Shown here piece by piece: positions 1 through 6,073 of a stretch of 64,000 bases of DNA (positions within the stretch are counted from its first letter, which is position 1; each line of letters opens with the position of its first letter). The notes under the pieces are model-generated. The model was not told the origin of the DNA, did not search any database, and worked only from the letters and a program-made list of their open reading frames with translations. Made by a program: the position numbers and the translations under genes. The stretch comes from Lachnospiraceae bacterium (GTDB lineage: Bacteria > Bacillota > Clostridia > Lachnospirales > Lachnospiraceae). The stretch is taken from the NCBI GenBank assembly GCA_017934175.1, contig JAGBKB010000064.1, positions 1 to 64,000 on the forward strand, written 5' to 3'.

Positions 1-315
1 AATTCAGGTGGCTTTTCAAGTTATTACTGGGAAGAAGTACAAATGATTATACAATCATATGCGCCATTTGCTGACCAAACGGAAGGATATTATAAAGTTG
101 TAAGTGGAAACACAACGACAATTTATCAAGTTGTAACATTTTACAACTGGGTAAATATAGTGGAAGACCAACATCCACAAGTATCGGCACAAAAAGCATC
201 TGGACAATGGGATTATGATTTGTTTAGACTAACCAATTTTGTGTTTGATTATCAAGAGAGAGATTTAAGTTCTATGAATATAGGATATATTTATGGGGTG
301 ATAGAAGATGTTTAA
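1..315 (+). CDS. phage-type hypothetical protein, 5' end outside window
   Basis: The frame is open from the first base of the window, so the visible 104 codons are the C-terminal part of a longer gene. An internal ATG at 43 has no good ribosome binding site and is probably not the start. The protein is rich in aromatic residues (YYWEEV, FYNW, FVFDYQ), with no membrane segment or recognised motif. It overlaps the next gene by 8 bases and lies upstream of a holin/endolysin module, so a late structural (tail or baseplate) protein is the likely role. This rests on context, not on a domain match. Confidence 0.5.
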   Translation, partial: NSGGFSSYYWEEVQMIIQSYAPFADQTEGYYKVVSGNTTTIYQVVTFYNWVNIVEDQHPQVSAQKASGQWDYDLFRLTNFVFDYQERDLSSMNIGYIYGVIEDV

Positions 316-868
316 TTTCAAATCGAATGACACTAAAAAGAAAATTAAAAAGTTGTATTTGAAAATACACGATATGGATGGCAATGAAAAAAAGGTCAAT
401 ATCAAGTATTTTTATTTTAAGTCAAATGGTGTAAAGAAATACTTGTATCTTAAAGACCATCTATGGCTTATTAAAGGAGGCACAACTAAAGTATCCTATG
501 TTACAAACAATTCAAATGGAACATATACTGCAGGGACTGGGTTTACTTCCACAAATAAGTATTATCATCCTGTGTTTAATAAAAGAATAGCAGATGCAAT
601 AAGTGAGGGTTACAACTTTATAAATTTTAAGATTAATTCAAGTGCTACTACAGGGGCAGACTTTGGGTCAGTTAATAAGGCAAGTGCAACTAATTATTCT
701 TGGGTTACAAGAAAGCCTATAGCACTTAATGCAGGAGATAACAAAGTTAAGATTGCACTAACTGATTACAATGCAAATTCATATCCAAGTTGTTGCTTAA
801 ATAACATGAGTGATAAAGTTCAAACATCAACACAAACATTATCTGATATATGGTTTAGTGAATATTAA
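308..868 (+). CDS. putative phage minor structural protein
   Basis: This 186-residue protein starts with ATG at 308, inside the end of the preceding gene. Residues 8-55 hold two short repeats of the form KK-I-K-(K/Y)-(L/F)-Y followed by a G-(N/V)-(E/K)-K turn. They resemble the basic 'KKIYVGVDGVARKVKK' style repeats common at the start of minor structural proteins in clostridial phages. The rest is rich in Ser, Thr, Asn and Gly, as in tail-fibre or surface-exposed phage proteins. No enzyme motif is visible. The structural assignment comes from repeat style and position before the lysis genes. It could also be a receptor-binding protein. Confidence 0.5.
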   Translation: MFNFKSNDTKKKIKKLYLKIHDMDGNEKKVNIKYFYFKSNGVKKYLYLKDHLWLIKGGTTKVSYVTNNSNGTYTAGTGFTSTNKYYHPVFNKRIADAISEGYNFINFKINSSATTGADFGSVNKASATNYSWVTRKPIALNAGDNKVKIALTDYNANSYPSCCLNNMSDKVQTSTQTLSDIWFSEY

Positions 869-880
869 AAGGGGGTTTTT

Positions 881-1159
881 ATGAGTATTTATCAAATTAT
901 TAGTATCATTGGTTTGCCAAGCATATTAACAATAATCGGCATCATTTATAAAAGAGATAAATCACTAAGACTTGGAGTGCAGGCTCTCTTAAGAGCCGAG
1001 ATGATTAATAATTATTACAAATATATGGAAAAAGGCTTCGCACCTCTCCATATAAAAGAAAACTTTGAAAATTGTTATAAACAGTATCACGAACTTGGAG
1101 CTAATGGATTTATGGATAAACTTCGTGATGAGTTTATGGAATTACCAATATCAAATTAG
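881..1159 (+). CDS. small phage membrane protein (holin-region protein)
   Basis: This 92-residue protein is preceded by a strong GGGGG ribosome site at 870-874. Residues 3-24 form one hydrophobic segment (IISIIGLPSILTIIGIIY). They are followed by a soluble part with the motif LGVQALLRAEMI and a C-terminal KENFENCYKQYHELGANGF. I recognise this pattern (one membrane segment, then GVQALLRD.L, then YHxLGxNG) from many Firmicute prophages, where the gene sits next to holin and endolysin. Its function has not been defined to my knowledge; an accessory lysis role is inferred from context. Confidence 0.65.
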   Translation: MSIYQIISIIGLPSILTIIGIIYKRDKSLRLGVQALLRAEMINNYYKYMEKGFAPLHIKENFENCYKQYHELGANGFMDKLRDEFMELPISN

Positions 1160-1169
1160 AAAAATGTTA

Positions 1170-1198
1170 TTGTAAGATAATAATTCATATGTTATAAT
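1170..1198 (+). promoter_or_regulatory. promoter of the type I toxin mRNA
   Basis: The -35 TTGTAA (1170-1175) and -10 TATAAT (1193-1198) are separated by 17 bases. The expected start near 1205 would place a CTTGA-GAAA-TCAAG hairpin with a GNRA-type loop (1206-1219) at the 5' end of the RNA, a feature that commonly stabilises small toxin mRNAs. Confidence 0.7.
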
Positions 1199-1334
1199 TT
1201 AAATGCTTGAGAAATCAAGTAAGGCAGATTTAAAACGGGAGATGGTCATTTTTGATGAGCTATCACTCGGGCGGTTATGCTATCACCATCATCAACTACT
1301 CTATTTTTAGACTAAGTTGAAAGGGGATATGCTT

Positions 1335-1397
1335 ATGGAAGAAGTAATTGTAATGCTATTTTTAATAGCACTCATTATATATCTCATAAAAAAATAA
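1335..1397 (+). CDS. putative type I toxin, 20-residue hydrophobic peptide
   Basis: The short frame starts at ATG 1335, 8 bases after AGGGG (1322-1326). An in-frame ATG at 1329 is only 2 bases from that site and is less likely. The peptide has an acidic start (MEEV), one hydrophobic stretch (MLFLIALIIYLI) and a KK end. This is the shape of Fst/TxpA/BsrG-like type I toxins and prophage 'holin-like toxins', which depolarise the membrane. A leader of about 130 bases precedes it, and a convergent antisense RNA covers its last codons and 3' end. Length and layout support the call; no sequence search was possible. It could instead be a tiny phage lysis peptide. Confidence 0.65.
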   Translation: MEEVIVMLFLIALIIYLIKK

Positions 1398-1471
1398 CCT
1401 CGCCCTTGGTCTGGTCTGAGGTTATTAATTAATCACTACCAGGCATAACCGTTACTTCTGCCTTTTTAATT
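1388..1471 (-). ncRNA. putative antisense antitoxin RNA
   Basis: A near-perfect minus-strand promoter reads TTGACA (plus 1501-1506), 17 bases, TATAAT (plus 1478-1483), giving a start near 1471. The transcript would run leftwards to a 9-bp perfect stem (1393-1401 with 1418-1426) followed on this strand by seven U residues (1394-1388), a textbook intrinsic terminator. The RNA of about 80 bases is fully complementary to the 3' part of the toxin mRNA, including its stop codon and terminator. This is the arrangement of 3'-overlapping antitoxins such as RatA and SR4. Expression is inferred from the promoter and terminator only. Confidence 0.65.
1441..1467 (+). terminator. terminator of the toxin mRNA
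   Basis: The stem AGGCA (1441-1445) pairs with TGCCT (1459-1463), with a possible inner TAAC/GTTA pairing, followed by TTTTT. The same bases can alternatively pair with the 5' leader: GCATAACCG (1443-1451) matches CGGTTATGC (1272-1280), and TCTGCCT (1457-1463) matches AGGCAGA (1222-1228). Confidence 0.5.
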
Positions 1472-1477
1472 AGTTAT

Positions 1478-1506
1478 ATTATAACTTAGAATATTATCTT
1501 TGTCAA
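1478..1506 (-). promoter_or_regulatory. promoter of the antisense RNA
   Basis: Read on the minus strand this is TTGACA, 17 bases, TATAAT: a perfect match to the vegetative sigma-factor consensus and stronger than the toxin promoter, as expected when the antitoxin RNA must be in excess. Confidence 0.75.
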
Positions 1507-1524
1507 TAAAAATCGCATTTTACG

Positions 1525-1549
1525 ACCACTCAAAAGAGTGGTATTTTTA
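1525..1549 (+). terminator. hairpin with short U-tract before the holin-like gene
   Basis: The 7-bp perfect stem ACCACTC (1525-1531), loop AAAA, GAGTGGT (1536-1542) is followed by ATTTTTAT. It may end plus-strand transcripts from the toxin locus or structure the leader of the gene starting at 1571. Confidence 0.45.
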
Positions 1550-1570
1550 TGCACATTTAAGGAGGATATT

Positions 1571-1915
1571 ATGTTTAATTTTGTATTATTTTTATTAGTT
1601 TTAATGACAGTGGTTTCATTAGTCACAGCTCTTTTTATTGAGGCAATTAAAAATATATTTAGTGAAGATGCTATAAAGAGAGAGTTCAGGTCTTTGGAGA
1701 TATTCTCTTTAGTTTTCACTATGCTAATAGCGACAATAACATATTTATGTTTTTTGTTATTCGCTAATGTTTCAATTGGTTTATTAAAGGTCATAGTAGC
1801 AGGAATATTATTTGTATTTGCATGTGGCTGTGGGTCGCAGGTTGGGTATGATAAAGTTATAAAAACAATTAAAGATATTATAGGTTTACTTGGAGGTATA
1901 AATGCGATTCAGTAA
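1571..1915 (+). CDS. putative phage holin
   Basis: The start at ATG 1571 is chosen because AGGAGG (1560-1565) lies 5 bases upstream; the in-frame GTG at 1538 lies inside a hairpin. The 114-residue product has a first membrane segment at about residues 2-22, an amphipathic acidic/basic linker (KNIFSEDAIKREFRS), and two more hydrophobic segments at about 31-52 and 54-74. The C-terminal part contains CGCGSQVGYDKVIKTIKD. This resembles small clostridial phage holins, which form the membrane lesion that releases the endolysin. Its position just upstream of the M15 peptidase fits. It overlaps the next gene by 14 bases. Confidence 0.6.
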   Translation: MFNFVLFLLVLMTVVSLVTALFIEAIKNIFSEDAIKREFRSLEIFSLVFTMLIATITYLCFLLFANVSIGLLKVIVAGILFVFACGCGSQVGYDKVIKTIKDIIGLLGGINAIQ

Positions 1916-2129
1916 GAAAGTCCTTATAGGACTTATAATATTCATCCTTTTAATCACGGTGGCATACACCGTGATATTTATTTATAAAGGATCATACCCA
2001 GTAGAGATGTATTTAGCACTTGTTCCTACTTGTATTACAGAACTTGTGCTTTTATACAAACTAAAGATTAAGGAGAGTGAAGAGAATGACACGAGTGGAA
2101 GAGCTGAAGAAGCTGGTAGCGGAACTTAG
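1902..2129 (+). CDS. small phage membrane protein
   Basis: This 75-residue protein has a short basic start (MRFSKK), a hydrophobic segment at about residues 7-28 (VLIGLIIFILLITVAYTVIF) and a second at about 36-52, then a charged tail. It overlaps both the upstream holin-like gene and the downstream small gene, so it is part of the translationally coupled lysis cassette. Similar two-segment proteins sit beside endolysins in many Firmicute prophages. The function is unknown. Confidence 0.55.
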   Translation: MRFSKKVLIGLIIFILLITVAYTVIFIYKGSYPVEMYLALVPTCITELVLLYKLKIKESEENDTSGRAEEAGSGT

Positions 2130-2280
2130 AGAGAGTGGTGCGGAGCCTGAAGATATAGCTCAAGTAGTCCAAGAGTTAAATATGGAAATGGAAATGGCAA
2201 AAGCAATAACACCTATACCAGTAGGAATTACAAACAAAGGCGGTGGTAAAGGACATAGGAGGAGTATGAAGAATGGTTAA
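2086..2280 (+). CDS. small phage hypothetical protein
   Basis: ATG 2086 is preferred over the GTG at 2077 because AGGAGAG (2071-2077) is 8 bases upstream of it. The 64-residue product begins with a predicted helix rich in Glu, Leu and Lys (VEELKKLVAELRESGAEPEDI) and ends with a Gly- and basic-rich tail (NKGGGKGHRRSMKNG). It has no membrane segment. The gene overlaps the upstream gene by 44 bases and the endolysin start by 8 bases. The function is not known; such small coiled genes are frequent between holin and endolysin genes. Confidence 0.5.
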   Translation: MTRVEELKKLVAELRESGAEPEDIAQVVQELNMEMEMAKAITPIPVGITNKGGGKGHRRSMKNG

Positions 2281-2719
2281 AGAGTTTTCATTAAAAAAAG
2301 ATGGTGAATTAAAACTATCAGAAAACTTCAAAGTAAAAGAATTCGCTTGTCGTGATGGTTCTGACAAATTATTAGCCGATTTATTATTAGTTGATAAATT
2401 ACAAGGTTTAAGAAATTTTACTGATAAGCCAGTGATAATTCCAAGTGCCTATAGAACTGAAAGCTACAATAAACAATGCGGTGGTGCGACTAATAGTTAT
2501 CATTTAAGTGGAATGGCAGCAGATGTTTATTGTGATGGAGTTAGTCCTATAGTTATTGCTTTATGGGCAGAGTTTAATGGGCTTGGTGGTATTGGAGTTT
2601 ACTTAAATCGAGATAGAGAGTTCGTTCATCTTGATACAAGACCTACGAAATACAGGTGGGTTAATAGAAATGGCACTAATCAGCCAATAAATAGTATTTT
2701 GGATCTTGTCAAATTTTAA
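2273..2719 (+). CDS. phage endolysin, peptidase M15 (D-Ala-D-Ala carboxypeptidase type)
   Basis: The product is a 148-residue zinc peptidase of the M15A/VanY-like group, expected to cut peptidoglycan cross-peptides at host lysis. Visible metal-binding motifs are SYHLSGMAAD (His-x6-Asp, about residues 80-88) and FVHLD (about residues 122-126). SAYRTESYN, earlier in the chain, carries the conserved Arg region. There is no separate cell-wall-binding domain, so this is a single-domain enzyme. ATG 2273 lies 7 bases after AGGAGGAG (2258-2265) and overlaps the stop of the preceding gene. It has no signal peptide, so export would rely on the holin-like proteins encoded just upstream. Confidence 0.85.
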   Translation: MVKEFSLKKDGELKLSENFKVKEFACRDGSDKLLADLLLVDKLQGLRNFTDKPVIIPSAYRTESYNKQCGGATNSYHLSGMAADVYCDGVSPIVIALWAEFNGLGGIGVYLNRDREFVHLDTRPTKYRWVNRNGTNQPINSILDLVKF

Positions 2720-2750
2720 GGGTTCTTCCAATTGGAAGAGCCTTTTTTAT
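2720..2750 (+). terminator. terminator after the lysis module
   Basis: A 9-bp stem, GGTTCTTCC (2721-2729) with GGAAGAGCC (2734-2742) containing one G-U pair, is closed by an AATT loop and followed by six T residues. It ends the phage late operon 1 base after the endolysin stop. Confidence 0.85.
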
Positions 2751-2769
2751 TACAAAAATGTAAGAATTA

Positions 2770-2789
2770 TTGACTTGATAAATAGTCAA
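2770..2789. repeat. short inverted repeat upstream of the first recombinase
   Basis: TTGACT (2770-2775) and AGTCAA (2784-2789) form a 6-bp inverted repeat with an 8-base spacer, between the lysis terminator and the recombinase gene. The left arm also resembles a -35 box. It could be an operator or part of an attachment site, which in many serine-integrase elements lies beside the integrase gene. There is no direct support for either role. Confidence 0.3.
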
Positions 2790-2820
2790 AAAAGAGCGAT
2801 TAATGTACACGGAGGAAAAC

Positions 2821-4314
2821 ATGGCAGTTACTGCATTAAAAACTGAAGACAGAAAAATAAGGGTTATACCAGCTTATGCAAATGATAATAACAACTTAAA
2901 TCCGAAACAAAAGCATAAATTAAAAGTTGCGGCATATGCGAGAGTATCGACTGACTTAGAAGAACAAGAGAAATCGTATGTGGCACAAGTTGATTATTAT
3001 AAAAACTATATAACAAAAAATGAAGACTGGGAATTCGTAGAAGTTTATGCAGATGAAGGTATTAGTGGATTAAACACTAAAAAGAGAGATGGATTTAATA
3101 GGATGATTGCTGATGCTCTTTCAGGGAAGATAAATTTAATACTAACTAAATCAATTAGTAGATTCGCAAGAAATACAGTTGACACGATTTTAACAATAAG
3201 AAAACTAAAAGAGAAAGACATTGAAGTAATATTTGAAAAAGAGAATATTAAAACATTAGACCCAAGATGCGAAATGGTGCTAACGATTATGTCATCACTC
3301 GCACAGGAAGAATCAAGAAGTATAAGTCAGAACTGCACTTGGGGACAAAGGAAAAGATTTAGTGATGGAAAATACTCAGTAGCATATAGCAGGTTTTTAG
3401 GATATGACAACGATTTCAAAATTAATGAAAAAGAAGCAGAGATTGTAAAACTTGTTTATGACTTATTTATAAATGGTAAAACTTATGGCGAGATAAGAGA
3501 TGAGTTAAGAGCAAGGCATATTAAAACTGTAACAGGAAAGACAGTATGGGAAATCAGTGTCATTAAGAACCTACTTAAAAATGAAAAATATTGTGGAGAT
3601 GCATTACTTCAAAAATGTTATACCAAGGACTATATAACTAAAAAGCACGTTAAAAACAATGGTAATGTTTCGCAGTATTATGTTGAAAAGGGTCACGAAG
3701 GAATAATCAGTAAGGAAGTTTATGAATTGGCACAAATAGAAATAAACAAAAGAGAAAAACAAAAAGTGAGAGCAAGAGATATTTTTTCTGGTAAACTCTA
3801 CTGTAAAGAATGTGGTGGTAAATACTATAAAAATACTGATAGGTCAGATGATTTAAAGAAAAGTTGGACGGTTTATAAATGCGATAATAAAAGAAATAAG
3901 GGTGGCTGCACTCTATCACATTCAATTAAAATAGGGGTAGTAAAAGACAAATTTGTTGAAGAGTTGAATAGATTACTTGTTGAAAAATCAAGCCTTAAAG
4001 AGTTATATAAAAGCCAAGTCATTGATTTAATTGATATGGAAAAGGCAGAAATTGAAAGGGATACACTTAATAGAAAAATCAATGAAATGGAATCTATGAA
4101 AAAAACTGAAATTAGGGCTGAATGCATTACAAAACTAAAAGAAGAACTTGAAATTACAAATAAACAGATTGAAATTAATAAAAACAGAGTAAACAAAATA
4201 AGTAACTTTAGTGGACACTTGAATGAATTTGACGAAGATTTATTTGTAGCAACTATCAATAAAGTGATTATTGATAAGGATCATAATTTGGAGTTTGTGT
4301 TTAATAATGAGTAA
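2821..4314 (+). CDS. large serine recombinase (site-specific integrase), first of a tandem pair
   Basis: The start at ATG 2821 is chosen because GGAGG (2811-2815) lies 5 bases upstream; an in-frame ATG at 2803 has none. The 497-residue protein has an N-terminal resolvase domain (about residues 35-185) with the nucleophile Ser43 in YARVSTD, plus DEGISG and the Arg-bearing KSISRFARNT motif. A recombinase domain follows (about 190-300). Then comes a zinc ribbon (about 325-365; CKEC and CDNKRNKGGC) and a long charged C-terminal coiled coil. Such enzymes integrate and excise phages and conjugative elements. The gene overlaps the second recombinase by 8 bases, suggesting coupled expression. Which of the two does integration cannot be told from sequence. 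Confidence 0.9.
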   Translation: MAVTALKTEDRKIRVIPAYANDNNNLNPKQKHKLKVAAYARVSTDLEEQEKSYVAQVDYYKNYITKNEDWEFVEVYADEGISGLNTKKRDGFNRMIADALSGKINLILTKSISRFARNTVDTILTIRKLKEKDIEVIFEKENIKTLDPRCEMVLTIMSSLAQEESRSISQNCTWGQRKRFSDGKYSVAYSRFLGYDNDFKINEKEAEIVKLVYDLFINGKTYGEIRDELRARHIKTVTGKTVWEISVIKNLLKNEKYCGDALLQKCYTKDYITKKHVKNNGNVSQYYVEKGHEGIISKEVYELAQIEINKREKQKVRARDIFSGKLYCKECGGKYYKNTDRSDDLKKSWTVYKCDNKRNKGGCTLSHSIKIGVVKDKFVEELNRLLVEKSSLKELYKSQVIDLIDMEKAEIERDTLNRKINEMESMKKTEIRAECITKLKEELEITNKQIEINKNRVNKISNFSGHLNEFDEDLFVATINKVIIDKDHNLEFVFNNE

Positions 4315-5815
4315 AGAAAACAAGAAAATTACAATAATTCCAGCAAGGCGTCAGTTTTATAATGATGACTTACTTAATGGACAAAAGAAAAGGCGAGTTT
4401 GTGCTTATGCGAGAGTAAGTACCAATGTGGAAGAGCAGGTCAGTAGTTTTGAAGCACAACTTGATTATTATAAAAACTATATTGCAGAAAATGAAAACTG
4501 GGCATTTTGTGGTCTTTATAGTGATGAAGGAATCAGCGGAACAAGTACTAAGAAACGAGATGGTTTTAATAAAATGCTTGATGATGCTAACATTGGAAAA
4601 ATTGACTTGATTATTACCAAATCACTTAGTAGGTTTGCAAGGAACACAGTTGATTCACTTAAAACAATAAGGGATTTAAAAAGTAAAGGTATTGAAGTAT
4701 ATTTTGAAAAAGAGAATATTTGGACTTTTTCTCAGGACGGTGAGTTGCTTTTAACACTTATGAGTTCGTTTGCACAGGAAGAAAGCAGGTCAATAAGTGA
4801 GAATATTAAGTGGGCAAAAAAACGGATGATGGAAAGGGGACAATATTATGTGTCTTATAATAACTTCCTTGGGTATGACAAAGGCGAGAATGGTTTAGTA
4901 ATAAATGAAGAACAAGCGAAAGTTGTAAGGATGATATTTGACTTGTTCTTGGATGGATATAATTCAGAACAAATAAAGAATGAATTAGAAAGTAAAAAAA
5001 TATTATCGCCTACTGGTAAGCCAAGGTGGCATAATAGTACAATAATAAATATACTAAAAAATGAGAAATATTGCGGTGATGCCTTACTTCAAAAAACTTA
5101 TGTTAAAGATTTTATGACACATAAAACAATTAAAAACAAAGGCGAGAAGACAATGTATTATATTGAAAATTGTCATAAACCAATTATTGATAAAAATAAA
5201 TTCTTTCTTGTACAGAATGAATTAAAAAAGAGAGAAGGATACAATCATTCAAATAAACCATTTGCTAAAAGAATATTTTGTGGGGATTGTGGAGCAGAAT
5301 GTACAAGAAGAGGATGGAAGGATCGTGATGGAACATACAGAATTGTGTATGCTTGTAAATTTAAAAGAAAGAATAAGTGCTTTACTCATGGTATGTCAGA
5401 AGATGAGATTATATTTAAATTTGTAAAAGCAATAAACTATGTGATAATCCATAAAGAAGAAATACTTAAAAATGACAAATTAAAAATTAGTAAGTTGCAA
5501 GATAATAATGAGCTATTATTAAAAAAAGAAAAACTGATTGATGATATAAACAAAATTGCTTTATGTGATAATGTGCCAAATGCTAATGAGATAATTAACA
5601 TTAAACAAGCGGAACTGAGTGACATAGAGCATAAAATTAATAAAGAAAAAATTGAAAGATTACACATTGAAGAATTTATTAAAGAATTAGAAAAATATAA
5701 AAAAACAATAAAAGGATTTAATCTTAAATTATTAAACAAAATGATTGATAAAATGTACATAATGAAATTTGATATGACAGTAAGGTTTATGGATGGATTC
5801 GAGTTAAATGTGTAG
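4307..5815 (+). CDS. large serine recombinase, second of a tandem pair
   Basis: ATG 4307 overlaps the end of the upstream recombinase; the longer frame from 4271 would add an unlikely hydrophobic stretch. The 502-residue protein repeats the architecture of its neighbour: resolvase domain with Ser38 in YARVSTN, DEGISG, KSLSRFARNT, a recombinase domain, a zinc ribbon (CGDCGAEC and YACKFKRKNKC, about residues 325-365) and a C-terminal coiled coil. The two proteins match closely through the catalytic part but differ in the DNA-binding and coiled regions. They are old duplicates or a functional pair rather than a recent copy. A strong terminator follows 20 bases after the stop. Confidence 0.9.
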   Translation: MSKENKKITIIPARRQFYNDDLLNGQKKRRVCAYARVSTNVEEQVSSFEAQLDYYKNYIAENENWAFCGLYSDEGISGTSTKKRDGFNKMLDDANIGKIDLIITKSLSRFARNTVDSLKTIRDLKSKGIEVYFEKENIWTFSQDGELLLTLMSSFAQEESRSISENIKWAKKRMMERGQYYVSYNNFLGYDKGENGLVINEEQAKVVRMIFDLFLDGYNSEQIKNELESKKILSPTGKPRWHNSTIINILKNEKYCGDALLQKTYVKDFMTHKTIKNKGEKTMYYIENCHKPIIDKNKFFLVQNELKKREGYNHSNKPFAKRIFCGDCGAECTRRGWKDRDGTYRIVYACKFKRKNKCFTHGMSEDEIIFKFVKAINYVIIHKEEILKNDKLKISKLQDNNELLLKKEKLIDDINKIALCDNVPNANEIINIKQAELSDIEHKINKEKIERLHIEEFIKELEKYKKTIKGFNLKLLNKMIDKMYIMKFDMTVRFMDGFELNV

Positions 5816-5835
5816 ATTATAAAAAGATAGCTTGT

Positions 5836-5862
5836 CGGTGACATTTGTCACCGTTTTTTTTT
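5836..5862 (+). terminator. terminator after the recombinase pair
   Basis: A perfect 8-bp stem, CGGTGACA (5836-5843) with TGTCACCG (5846-5853), is followed by nine T residues. Confidence 0.92.
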
Positions 5863-6070
5863 GATTTTACCCCCTTTAAGCACCCCCAATATTTGAATAT
5901 TTGATAAGGTTTGGTCGTATACCAAGTTTCTGACAAGGGAATAAGTCTACCGCTTTTCTACTATATTATTTACTCTTTTATAAAAGCATAATATAGATTA
6001 GCCATTGTCGGTTTAAATATGGGGACAATTCCCCTGGGGAGGACCCCTAGCCAAAAGGTCGTGAGTTACT
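5863..6070. other. intergenic boundary region with GC-rich inverted repeats, probable element end
   Basis: This 208-base stretch has no gene. It holds TTGGT-CGTAT-ACCAA (about 5911-5925), a GGGG-ACAATT-CCCC hairpin and directly after it GGGG-AGGA-CCCC (about 6021-6050), which stand out sharply from the AT-rich surroundings. It lies between the recombinase terminator and the first chromosomal-looking gene, where the right attachment site of the integrated element is expected. The left end is outside the window, so no att repeat can be matched. It could instead be a structured leader of the next gene; it does not match any riboswitch consensus I know. Confidence 0.4.
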
Positions 6071-6073
6071 TTG

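Noticed and set aside
1486-1794. Minus-strand open frame over the holin-like gene
   Set aside because: It overlaps the antisense promoter and has composition typical of a shadow frame.
5863-6070. Riboswitch
   Set aside because: I compared by eye with purine, c-di-GMP, glycine, cobalamin, ZTP and guanidine types and found no matching core.
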